DNA of 64,000 nucleotides from Anticarsia gemmatalis (taxonomy: Eukaryota > Arthropoda > Insecta > Lepidoptera > Erebidae): positions 7,440,001 through 7,504,000 of the forward strand of contig NC_134751.1 in the NCBI RefSeq assembly GCF_050436995.1, read 5' to 3'. A program made the position numbers and the translations under genes. A model generated the notes under the pieces. It ran no database searches and had not been told where the DNA came from. It was given only the letters and a program-made list of their open reading frames with translations. Positions within the stretch are counted from its first letter, which is position 1. Each line of letters starts with the position of its first letter. This document shows, in pieces, positions 47,401-59,500 of the stretch.

Positions 47401-50400
47401 TACAAGTATCCACAAACCGTCAAAAATCTATTAACAAATGCAACCGATTTAAAAGATCATTTTTGTATATTACGTGGCTCATCAGACTGCTGGGAAATAG
47501 TTGGTGCTGTTTCTAAGGTAAAACCTGGTGAAGACAATGATGAATCTTCTGATATCGAGTTTAACCCTGACGGTGATGCTTCAGATGAATATGAACAAAA
47601 TGAATCCGATAACAGAACTGAACGACCAGGCGAACAATTCGCTATTGAAAATCAAACCTTATCGTGTTCTAACGAAGCTGAGTCATCTAAATGGTTTATT
47701 TTGATTGTCGAAAACGATTTCAGAGAAATACGATTCCTTACTAAAGGTTTTTTTATAAAATATGAAAGTATTGTTAAAGCAATAAACGTTGCTCGCATAT
47801 CCAGGAAAACAGTGAGATTGTCTTCTCAGAAATGTGTTGATGAAAACTCCGTCCCGACATTCGGCGTGTATGCAATCCCCGACGTACAAGAATATTGCGT
47901 GTTTATAGGACCATATGAATTAAACGAACCTTTAGGAATAACTACATTTAAATCAGTCTTGGACTATGGAAAGCCGAAACAAACTAGAGGGGTTTGGATA
48001 AACATAAATAAAGTAGATAATTTGAAGGTAATAGAAAGCCCAATGTCATTTATGCCGCTTGCGGGCTCAGTAACAATACCTTTGGAAAACCATGTTTGTG
48101 ATAATGTAATCGAGAGTAACACCAGTTCACCAGAAAAAAATGTATCACATGATTTGGTAGAAAGTCAACAAAGAACACGTAATTTAATGGATAAGAAATC
48201 AATTAAACCGATTAAAATTTGTAAGACAAATGGATTTTATCATTTAGCCACTGATGGTCAATTGAAAAAGATATCTATACAAGGTCAGCAGAAGATATTA
48301 ATAACTACACCTTTGAATTCAACTCTTGTCAACGATGTGACAAATAAGAAAGCAGTAGACCCCATTCCTATAAGTAGCGCATCAATAATTAAAAATGTTG
48401 TGTCTCCACCAAAACCCGATGGTGCAACAAAAGGCGAACTACCTCAAATAAAGATATCGGCGGTATATTCCCAAAGAGAGTCTTCTCCATTGAATAAAAC
48501 CGAAAAAATGTTCATTTTAAAACCAGAAGAAATTAATAGAAAATTGCTTACACAGAAATATCCCAAAGTCAATCTATTAGCACCTAATGCGTCTTGTGGA
48601 GAGTTTTCGACATCCGAGAATATGGATACTGATCCTGCAAATGACAATATACTTGTTATCTCGGATGATGAAGAAGATGTTCTAAGGGCAGATAACGGTA
48701 TTGAACAATGGAGAGATATTTTAATACAATGCACTAATGTTAGTGATCTTGGCTGGATATGGGGAAGACAGATGTGCAAGTCGCTCTTGATAAGCTTTAG
48801 AGTTCCTGGAGGGAGGTACTCCAAATTTTGTACTGAGCAAGAAGCATTTGAGAAGCTAAACCTGTAAGTATTATTTTTAAATAATCATAATGTCATTAAA
48901 AGGTTCGTGATTTAGCTGATGTATTGTTGTTTTCAGTGAACTGTCAAAAATAATCAATCCATCTAAACCTTTCAATCTAAATTGGAGAGTTGTCGACAGT
49001 ATAGACGAAATTGATGGGGAAATACCTATAATGGATGTTGTTCGTTTGCGCAAAGTAAGTAACTATTTATTTAACATTGTAAAATATTACCCACAATTTT
49101 ATTAGAATAATAGCTTAACTAATGATGCTAAACTACAACGTCGATTTTTAGCTATTAGTTAACCGCAAACATATGAAAAGATATTTAGATTGTTTAGACA
49201 CACCCTGCATAATTTTATTGCAATGTAGGTATACTTAATTTTTATAACTTTTTCATTAATACATACTGTGGTAAACGAAATGACGCCCGTAATTAATAAC
49301 GCCCAGTAATGCCTTTAGTAAGTAAGCTTTTTCAAGAAACCTATTTAAAGGTTTTTAAATAAATCTTACTTCGTTAGGTAGAAAATTGAAAAAAAAAAAC
49401 AACTTAACCTAAAAAACCGTGTTTCAGTACCTATAATCACTGAAATCTGTGAATTTAACAATGCGTTTAAATTTCTACTCAAGTTTTATTTACAAACTGA
49501 ATGAATTGAAAGAATTTGCTATTTCAACAGAGTTTTCTATGTCTTCTTTATTTTCATCCGTAAATGAGGGCAAAGTCCCTGCCGGCCGATTTCTGTGTCA
49601 ACCATACAGAGATTTCTTATCCACTACATACTTACCTACAGCAGGACGCTTTAGCTGGTCCAGTCTAACATACTGATAATGGTGACTGAACCACCTTAGA
49701 AGTTGGTCTGTGCAGCAAAAAGCATCTTATATGTCTAACAACTTCTTCGGGACATGATTATGATAGACTTATCACTCCGCCAATAACCATCTAATTCAGT
49801 TATCCATTTTTTATCCTTGTGCTATTCTTAGCTAATGGCCGTTGATAAAGTACAGTCCTCATATTTTGCGTGCCTACTCGCGTTTTTCCAGGGTCAGTGC
49901 CGGATTAACCTGTAAGAAAATTAAGCATTGTTCTAGGGCTCGTCTATAAGCCTTGCACCTAAAGCAGCTAAAACAAATCCAGCTTACTATTCTGCGACCA
50001 TCGCTAGTGAAACCTGCGCCGAAATGCCGACAATCTAAAGTAAAATACATATTCGCGTTAATTCCCGTTTAACTAAAATGAACATTGAAAAAGTATAAAA
50101 ATTACGATTACCTAGCGTGTTATGATACCTACCCGTTAAAATAGCAAGCCGCATTTCAATAAAGAAATATTGTGTATTAAATTGGTGGTTTTTGTATGCT
50201 GAGAGCATCAAGTTGTCTTAATCCGGCACTGTCCAGCGCGCGGTTAATACGATTGTATTATTATGTTAACAAATACTTAGCTGTTTGTGACATGTAGCAT
50301 TTTTCTATACACCATCATGTATAGGTATTCGGGCGAGAAAGACGACCTTGTCATGTCCCAGTGCTCAAAAGTTTATTGGAAAGCAAATGCATAACGTATA

Positions 50401-52653
50401 CGGATAGAAGCATCCCATCTACATCTCGTGGTTCAGTAACTATTGATGATAATGAAATGGTATGTGACTAACATTTTTTATTTTCAAATCTTTTTGTGGT
50501 ATCTTCCTAGTTTTGGTATGAAGCTACTGATTCTCATTTGCCTTAAGTATCCTAGTTGGTGTTAATTTTGAATGGTCCTTTTATATCTAGTCTATATTTT
50601 AAGTGACTCTTGTTGTCTCCTCAAAGGCCCGTGCAAATCAAGGATCCCTTATGAAAGAGGACTAGGCGAGTATAAAATGTCCCCTCGTGGTATTTTACTG
50701 TGTTCTTCAGTTATGATTCTAATTAAGGATTACTAGCAGGTCGTCGTAGTATAGGTACCGTCTTGAGTCAAAATTTCAAAATTGTTACTACGAAACTTAT
50801 TTTGGCACACGTATATTGGCTAATTGGCTAAAGGTTTAATTTAATCTGACTACTTATCTACTGCTAAGTTGACAGATTGATCAATCCTAGTTGGTAAAAG
50901 ATCGAAAGTTCTATATTTTAATGGTAAATCCTCTGCATCCCAGACACTCTAGTTTTGTTGTCCAACGGCATTTACACTCGGACTTAGAACAGAGCGAATA
51001 GGATTCCGTTATCTAGGTATAGGCCACGTGATTCAACTTATTGTATACTGAAATTTAGGCAAAATTCTTCAATCAAGAAATCAGAAACCACCACTGCATA
51101 CGTTTATGACATCGTCAAAAACAATCCTAAAATATCCGATTATTATTAGGATCCGGTTCCCTAGATTTTAGTCAAAATTGTACCTTCTTCACCTTTCATT
51201 ACATAAGTTTTGTTAAAACACCTATAGTCCGGTCAATCTAAACAATAAAAGATGCATTTATTTACAAGCTGAAAACGTGTAAAATTTCTTCTTCGGAGAT
51301 TTAAAGGTCCTCATCGTTTCAGTTTCAGCTTGTTGTGAACGTTTAAATTGACCGGGCTACTTGAACCATGCGCCATGGTAGTACCTATTAAAGTTTCTTT
51401 TTTGGGTATGTATGTTTAGTTTGTTGATGTTTAGAATTCATTTTTGTAACACCCTCTTATCTTAGTATCTTTTCCCGGTCACTACCTATAGTAATTATTT
51501 TTTCTTAGAAATGCGTTTCTACTCCTTTCGTCTTTGCCATAGGTTCGAACAACCTTTTTTGGACTACCGCTTCATTAAGGCTTGCTACACACATATTTTG
51601 TTCGACACGTACGGTTCGGCAATATTTATAATACAACAAAACCGACCCAACTTACTTGTTCGGCTTTTGCCGAACCTGTTCATCTACACATATTCGGTTT
51701 TGCCGCCCGGCTAAGCCGATTAATGCTGAATCGAATATTTGTGTAGCAAGCCTAAGGCCGAAAAAAACCAGCTCCCCTTTACGTTTCCCCATTGATCCTC
51801 TTTAGACACCCCTCCCCCGTTCCCCACCACCAGCCACCCAAAAACTCACCTCCTTTGGGAACCTATGGTTTAGGCCATAGTGTCGTACGACTGCTGATCA
51901 TGAAGTCCCGGGTTCGATGCCAGGGTCGGGCATTTGGCTAATTAGCTTTACTATAATAGTTATCCTGTGGTAAGTATATGGCAATAGGCTCACCCCTTCA
52001 ATTTTAGTCCGATGAAATGATATAATATAACTAACTTCTACCGAAATAGTTCTGGCGAAACGTGGGTGTGTTCCGTATACCTCTGCGTACACCTTCGGGT
52101 TTAACAGGCGTGTTATGTTATCTATGTATGTAGATGTTAGTTGCATCTTGTTTAGGTGCCTATCTATTGCATATCTATGTTAGTTTTATTATATTCTCTT
52201 ATTTCATGTTATTTCAAGCTTATATTTACCTTACAACTCAATTTTGAAGCAGAAATCTTCAACCGATTGAGTTGTAATACTGTACCCATGTTTAGTTTAA
52301 ATGGCTGTGCATGGCTGACTATGTAACGTCATTCTGAATTCAAGATGGCGCCTGTACGCCTCGAGATGTAATTATTATGAACCGTCATGATATGGATATC
52401 AAAGGAAAGGTCTTACTGAGAAGAACTTGAAAAACCTTTCCAGCGATAACCAAAACTTTTTTAAAAAACCTTATTTCATGATTTTGAAGACATTGAAATG
52501 AGTTCTCGTTTTTATTACTTTTATTTCTAAACGCAACCTGATCATATGTCTTTTACTATTCAGTTGGAGCTGTTGGACCTGAAGGATGACGTGAATGAAG
52601 AGTATCTTGAAGAAAATTTACTTGATTCTGATCCTTCAAGCTCTACATGCTGA
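44448..52653 (+). CDS. MGA-like nuclear protein (DUF4801-type cysteine motif)
   Basis: Five exons: 44448-46317, 46565-48863, 48937-49054, 50325-50459, 52564-52653. All junctions are in phase, for 1503 residues. The best recognised part is around residues 420-465, C-x4-C-x3-C-x-C-x10-C-x4-C-x3-C-x-C, with FGCVCDSL then HCGREECMFNCKC. This strongly recalls the cysteine motif of MGA (MAX gene-associated protein), a scaffold of the PRC1.6 repressor. The middle has several alpha/beta segments ending in conserved Trp/Phe runs (FGVYAIPDVQEYCVFIGPY, KQTRGVWININKVDNLK) and long Ser/Asn-rich linkers. The C-terminus is acidic. No T-box and no bHLH-zipper, the DNA-binding modules of vertebrate MGA, are present. 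The exon structure is well supported. The MGA relationship is inference from one motif. Confidence 0.75.
49895..50231. mobile_element. hAT-like MITE in MGA-like intron 3
   Basis: TIRs CAGTGCCGGATTAA at 49895-49908 and the inverse at 50218-50231. The 8-bp flanks TCCAGGGT and TCCAGCGC share their first five bases, a decayed target duplication. It contains the partial MITE copy 49998-50067. Confidence 0.75.
49998..50067 (-). repeat. Partial copy of the THOC2-intron MITE
   Basis: CCTGCGCCGAAATG and TTCGCGTTAATTCCCGTT match the interior and one TIR of 30592-30717 in reverse orientation. The other TIR is missing. Confidence 0.75.
51224..51359. mobile_element. MITE with TAGTCCGGTCAAT ends
   Basis: Left TAGTCCGGTCAATCTAAAC and right inverse of TAGCCCGGTCAATTTAAAC: 19-bp TIRs with two mismatches. 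TA at the borders suggests a Tc1/mariner-type target. In MGA-like intron 4. Confidence 0.8.
51575..51755. mobile_element. MITE with TTAAGGCTTGCTACACA ends
   Basis: The left end TTAAGGCTTGCTACACA is matched inversely at the right end, TGTGTAGCAAGCCTAA. The interior is rich in GTTCGG/CCGAAC motifs, also seen near 42700-42860, which may be a decayed relative. In MGA-like intron 4. Confidence 0.75.
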
Positions 52654-55600
52654 ACGTGATGGCAACAGTGTTAAACCAATCAACTTTGATGCTTACCAAA
52701 AATGATATAAAGAGAGAATTGATCATTGCGTCATTTTTTAATTATTCGTGTAGGTAAGTTGAGCACTAACCTCGTTGGATTTTACGCACCGGCGGATCCA
52801 GGGTGTCAACTGGAGAGAAATACTTACCTATATTATCTTTGTAAGTTCTCGGTATTGTCTTGCCTATGTGCTCTAAATAAATCCTGGATCCGCCCAGTTA
52901 GGTGTTTCACAGACACCCTGAATTTGTAGACGTCTTGGAGCCGAAAATGTTTAGTCTAGTTAAAATCAGTATTAAAAGCTATAATAATGTATAATAATTA
53001 TTTTTTTTTATTAAAGCTAAGCCACAGAAATGTTTATGCATAGATAAAATATAGTAGTTTACCTATTCACAACACTAGTGAGTGAAAATCAAAACTTCCA
53101 GTTCAATAAGTAAGGACACGTTTTTAATATTTACTAGTACCTACAATTTAAGCCCATTGGCTACCCTTATAACTGTATCAATACCTAGTAATTATTGTTC
53201 GCATGCGATTTATATGACAAGGTAGGTACCTGTTAACCAACTACTTTCTAGATTAGGTACTTATTCTAAGTTGCCATCTTTCGGTTCCAATACGTCAACA
53301 AATTAACAGTAAATTAATTACTGTAATTTTAAGCGTTGTGTTTGAATGTATGTCGTTTACATGTCATAGTCATATACTTATTAAGTATGTATATTTTCCT
53401 GTACAAAAAACTTAGCCTATATTTTTAATATCAAACCTATACATAATAGATGAGCGGCTAGTGGTTAAACTTGTAAATGAAATTACATTATCACCTAGGT
53501 ATGTACGGCGACACTGTTTACTTGAAACTGATATCTGTACTACGGGGCGTCACTCGCTAGTGGCGCCCACTGGTGAACGGTAAAACGGTAGCCCCCACTG
53601 AGTGTCTGCTGTGTTCTGCGTCTGTGCAATAAGCAATAATCGTATTACATACTTCTTTACTCGCGTCCTCGTCCTTGAATAACAGTATATTAAACTGTTT
53701 CTACATTTTTATATCAAGTTTAGCCATTAAACCGTCGGCTAATGAATTGAATAAGATATTTTTCGACGAAACTATTTTTAATAGGTACTTGTATCTTACT
53801 ATTGTTCTAACTTTAAGTGTACATATACCTATTGGTCACATTGTCCTGTAACAATATGTTCCATCAATCTTAAGGCGAAATCTTAGGAGAGTTAAGGAAG
53901 TTGTGGTTGCAATTAATGTTGCTGTTTTGTCTTTGCTCTTATGCTATCGATGCTATGCGAATACTATAAGCAGTAGTTTTATTATGGGTAACAAATGGTA
54001 CAAATACGTTTCCCAAACATTTATATTCTCTTTTCATCTTTTAGTAGTGCATTTACTTTTTACTTTCATCTGTGATAATTTGAATTTAAAAGCGTTGAGC
54101 GCATGTAAGTTGTTTTAATTTTAAAGACTGTAATGTTTGTGACTGACTACTTACTTTAAGTATTTACCTGTAAGCAATAGTTGTAGCCTCCCTACGCCAT
54201 TGTCTGTAAAGGTATTTTCATTTAGGTTACAATTACTTTATGTATTATGGTTGTCAGTAAAACCATAATAAACATTATGTGTAAGGCATTTTTTAGATTC
54301 CTGTGAAAGTGAAATTAAAGAAAAGATTATACTTTTGTAAGTTTTATTTTGGCATAAAATAGTGTTACCTAAAATATCGGCAGTTATATTTTCATATTAC
54401 TTCCTTTATCTACATTATTACATAAATATTTATTATTTTTTCACAGTTTGATATTTAACTAAAATACTAAATCTATTTTAGGAACCGATGTCTGTTTCTC
54501 GAATGGGAATTAATCTTTAAGCAGCAATTCAACAGTAATATTTAGGTAGCATATAAATACAATGTAGCTATCCTTGGATTTATTTAAAACATTATATCTA
54601 AAAATTAGGTGTGCTCAAATAAAACATAATTTTATATATTTATCACAATATTTATGTACTTTGCTATTCAATGTCTGATAATAATTTGATGCCAATAGGA
54701 TTTATGTACATCAGACTAATGTGGTATTCATTAATAGTTTGTAAGCGTCACAAAGACAACATTTGCTGAGAGAATGTGACGGGGAATCGATCTCGATGGG
54801 TGTCCTAGACGTTAATTTTACTATTTTATAAGATAGTAATGAAGTTAGTACATGGTGGTTGTAAACTAGTCATTAGTTATATATAACTCATTTACTATTC
54901 ATGATATTTTGTCTATAACATGTTAACATGTTGTAACATTATTTTCAGGGCATCTAAGAAACCATATAACATTATATATGCATTTGCAGTTATTCGATTC
55001 ATTTCGTTATAACGCGTAATTTCTTGGTTTTGTGTATAACAACTAGACTAATTATATATAAGCATATAACTTATTATTTAGCGATAATAAGATATGTGTG
55101 TTTAAATAACAATAATGCTACCTACTTAATGGAACTGAAACGGATCTTCATAAATGATATAAGGTACAAATTAACTACGTATTAAAGTAAAGTGATTTTA
55201 AATTAGAAAATAAATGTTTTTAACAACCCTGATTTCTTTTGCAATTATTATTAAGACCATGTTCAGATGAACGCTTAACTTGCTTTTTCACATAGCTAAA
55301 GGGTGCTCTAAAGCGTATTCCGTACCAAGTTTTACAAAGACGGGCGTGCTTTCGTTCCGTCACTATTACCTTCGTTTAATATATTTATATTTCAACTGCG
55401 ATGTAGCGGCTTCTTGCTATACACTTGCTTACGACAGCTTTAGGTCCACGCAGTCTGCATTGCGTTTACATCTTGCTTGATATTATTGCTTACAATTACA
55501 CGGCTCGTCATTTGAACATAGTCTTAATGCCATTCCTTATTTCTTTTAATCGGTTTAGCCACAATTCCAAGTACTTGACTGGTTGGACATGAAAATGATT

Positions 55601-56527
55601 GTTATTTTAAAATTATATGAGTACATTTGATTTGAAAGGCCATGTCGCAGAATATATATTTATATACGGTGTACTGCGAATATATAAATACATTGTTGTT
55701 AGAAAACAAATCTATTATTTTTCTAATATTTGTCTACTGCTCCTAAAAGCGGAGCTGTCCAGTGCGTCTAGAATTTTTATTGTCATTTCGGAATAAACAA
55801 TTTAAATGTCACTTCTTCAAATCTGTTGGGTCGGTGCCTGCACAATACGCCACGATCTTTATTGAGTAACTTTTGTTGCAGTCAGCAATGTAGAGTGGTC
55901 CAGACCGAGTTAGAACGTGAATCCACGTGACAGTAGTAATGTATACTTTCCCACTAAGAATGTGTTATATGAGGATATAATTTGTGTAAGTTTGTATGTT
56001 AAAACAATAACCGGATATATTGCCATATGAGCTTGCTCAAGCCATTAGGTATCTAAAGACATTAATCGTGCCAGTGAAACTTTATTTGGGTACATTTATA
56101 TTTATTTAGCCACGTGCGTTTCTTTATTTTTATTTATTTACATATTCTGTCTTTAATGTTATATCTTTGTGACGGACATTTCATAGTTTTTATTTTACAT
56201 AAAATAACTTTTCACAGTGGTTTTCATAATTTATACAATAAATGAAGAATTGTTCAATAAAGTAGGTATTGCATAAACTCTATATCTTCAGCTCGAGAGC
56301 ACCTAGCCACAATCACATTTTAGAACAACATCGAAAAGGTGGTTTGCAACAACGAATCTAAATATTATTATTATACAGTTAACATTGCCATATCATGTAT
56401 ATGAGAAAACAAAGAATAAATAGTTAATCAAGTCACTAGGGCGGCTACTGCTAACTTGGAGGGGCAACAGTGATGTACGCGTGTAACGACGTACAAGTAA
56501 GGAAGGCGGCGAGCTCCCCGACAGACG
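52654..56527. other. Intergenic region between convergent MGA-like and MADD genes
   Basis: 3.9 kb containing the two 3' UTRs, a 12-bp inverted repeat (52791-52802 and 52883-52894, core GGCGGATCCAGG), a MITE at 55251-55527 and otherwise AT-rich DNA. No coding exon recognised. Confidence 0.6.
55251..55527. mobile_element. TTAA-flanked MITE
   Basis: Left TTAAGACCATGTTCAGATGA and right inverse of TTAAGACTATGTTCAAATGA. About 20-bp TIRs bounded by TTAA, the target used by piggyBac-type elements. No open frame of note inside. Superfamily is tentative. Confidence 0.75.
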
Positions 56528-59500
56528 TCAGTTCCTGTCGGTGGTGGAGGCGCGACGCAGACTGTTTCGTTGTGGGATGACGAACTCCGCGTGGCGCGGC
56601 GTCGTGAACGGGTTCGTGGAGGCGAAGGGCGCCGACACCGAGCCCTGCCGCTGCGGCGGCGCTCGCCTCGCGCCCGCCTCGCCCCGCGCCGGGCTCGCGC
56701 CTCTGCGACAAGCGGCATCGTGGTCATCGTGGGGCCGCAGCAATTCCTCATACTTAACAGCGTCCGGTCTCAGTGCCGACCGGCCTCGAGTCGCGGGGCT
56801 CGCTCACCTGGGGGACCCGCCCACGTCGGCCGCGGCGGACGCCTGGCGCGGCGGCAGCGCGGGAGGCGGGCCCGGCGCCCGCACGCCGCCCGCTCCGGTC
56901 CGCGGCGGGATCTATCGTCAATAACATCAGTTGAGCAAAGAAAATTAAGCGCGCACAGCCACGAAACCGTCCAATCGTTCAGAAATCGTCTCCACGGGCA
57001 AGAGTATCGTGGAATCGGCACTTTAGTCGTTAGGTAATGTCCAAACGAATAATTAATTACTCCATCAGTGTATCACCTCCCCTCGTAACGAAATTGCCAC
57101 GTATCGATTTGAAATGATTCTTGCGAGGGTGCTACGTTTTGTAGATGAGCGCACAGCAATACGATGGCCTTTCGTTCGCACTACTGGTCGCATCGAAAGA
57201 GAAACGTTCGAAGAGAACATGACGGAATAAGTGGCACGACATCGATATCGTATCTCTCACCCGTGAAATCGGTCTCTTAGGAAGTCATCTTTTTTCATAT
57301 TTAATGGAATAAGTAGACAAAATGTAAAAGAGCGGTTACAAGTCGGAGGAATCGGGATTTCAGCGGCTTCAGAGTGACAAGACGGAAAAGCACACCTACT
57401 CGTTTCGATAGAGCGTGTGCACTCACAGTCGGAGGGTCGGGCGGGCGCGCCGGCGCGGCGTGCGAGTGTGCCCGCGCCAGGCGCACGGGCGGCGCGGCGC
57501 CGGGCGGCGCGGGCGGCGGGGGACGCCGCGGCGGCAGGCTGTCGGCGCGCTGCACCCGCTCCCCGCCCCGCTCGCCGGCACACTCCCCGCCCCGCTCGCC
57601 GGCACGCTCCCCGCCCCGCTCGCCTGCCCGCTCCCCGCTCCGCTCTCCGGCCCTCTCCCCGTCCCGCTCGCCTGGCCGCTCTCCGCCCCGCTCAAGCGCT
57701 GGCCCTGGACCACGACGTTCCATTGGTTCCCCCCTCGCCGCACCCGCTTCCGACTTGAATGAAGGAGGTCGGGTATCTGCCGTGCGACCCACGGGCGACC
57801 TTTTTTCCACCTGTTTATCGCGAGTAAAAAACTGCGTGTTATACATATTATATTTATAAAATTTTTAAAGTGTATTTATATCAGTACCGGGAACTAAATT
57901 AAAATAAGAAGTTTGTAAATATACCATGGGGCTGGTTTTGCGGCGCGAATCGTCGAGATCTGCAGCGGGCACCTCGACTCGTGGCGTGGCCGGCACCCGC
58001 GCCGCTTGCTCCAGGATGGCTTTTTTCTGTTCCTGACCCGCCGCGAAGTACGAGAACACGCACAGTACCGCGTAGCAGATCTGGTCCGCCTATAATATTA
58101 TGTCATTAATAACAAATTAACATAATAGTTTTAACTTTCGTTCACATGATGAATTTTGGATGAGGCCAGATCGAGCGCAATGAGTTAGATATTGATTAAG
58201 CATTAAAACATGTCGAAGAAAATATTTCAAAACGCCTGTTCAAAATCAAAAGGCTTCGAAGTGATATAGGTTTCTTTTACAACGAATTCATCAAACAGAA
58301 AACGGTAAAGTAGACAAGTTGAAAACAAAAAGAAAATAATATGAAGCAAAAAAAAAAACAACACAAATACGTACACAAAATAAAGTAGGTAGTTATGAAA
58401 CACAAGGTGTATAATTCAAGTCGTGTCCATCGGCTTCGACTAAGTACCGGGAAAGCCACAAGGAGAAGTAACGATGAAGATCTAGCACTACTTTCTCTGC
58501 CTATAACATAAACACAAATAAAGAGAAAAAAATAATAAAACAGAGTACAGAAGGTGTGAAAAAGAAAAAGGTGATTATTTACAAGTGATTAATTTTAGAA
58601 ACTTACCATGACAGACTTGTATTTCCTTTGTATAATCTGTCTCGTTTTTGGGTCTGCAATTAAAAATGCCATTTGTATAAACACGCCATGTTACATGTAC
58701 CTACGAAAAAGCTACGCGTCCACTGCATCGAATCGCTATGGTACTGCACACTAGCACAGTAGCGGCATTTCGGCGTCATAGAAATTAATACTAAGTAACA
58801 AATCCTTACGGTCTGTACGCTCCAATTACGACACAATGGACGCGAGGCCTTAGACTATACAAAATCATTGAGTTCTCAACTTACTAAATTCTTCTAAAAC
58901 GAAGATACCGCCGTTCTGCGTGAAACATTTCCTAATGTGGTCCAGCCGCACGAAAAACTGTAACACAAATTGATACATTTAATTAAAAGAAATACATGTT
59001 TCTTCAAACTGTTACTAGGATCTATAGATATAATATGTATCATAGATACAGACGTGCGCACATCTAGTTAGCGTCAAACAATAATCAAAGAATTCCTTGT
59101 TTATTGTCACAATGTAATATTATGTCTAGCAAATAAAAAGAATCCTTTTATTTATTTTCGATTAATGATTATGCCACTATTACAACCACAACAGAGTGAG
59201 GATTTTGAAAGCTTTAACTTGGTATCAGCTTTATGTGGTTTTTCTTCAGTTGTGATATACTATGTTTTGATTTTTATTAAAGTCCAAATGCTCTATCTTG
59301 GATGGACTCATTTCAATTCATGATCTTAATGTGAAAAGACGTTAACGACCGTAAATAACTTAACCGTAAGAACTTTGATGAGTTACGGTCAATGTAGGTA
59401 CCTATATCGTAGTTATTAAATTATTTCATAAATTCGGATGGGTCAATGAAACAGTTATAAAAAGAAAACACTTATGCATACCTAGTATTAGATACAAAAA

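Noticed and set aside
52791..52894. 12-bp inverted repeat with core GGCGGATCCAGG as a possible transposon
   Set aside because: The arms are short and no target duplication or extended TIR was found. Kept only as a note in the intergenic entry.
56428..56751. Arg-rich frame as the last MADD exon, using an acceptor at 56752
   Set aside because: From exon 56808-56911 the phase fits only the acceptor at 56702, which gives a normal-looking frame (FASTNPFTTPRHAEF) instead of an Arg-rich one.
56541..57859. Plus-strand Pro/Arg/Ser-rich open frames (e.g. 57374-57859)
   Set aside because: They are antisense to MADD C-terminal exons with matching splice phases on the minus strand. Composition alone keeps these frames open.
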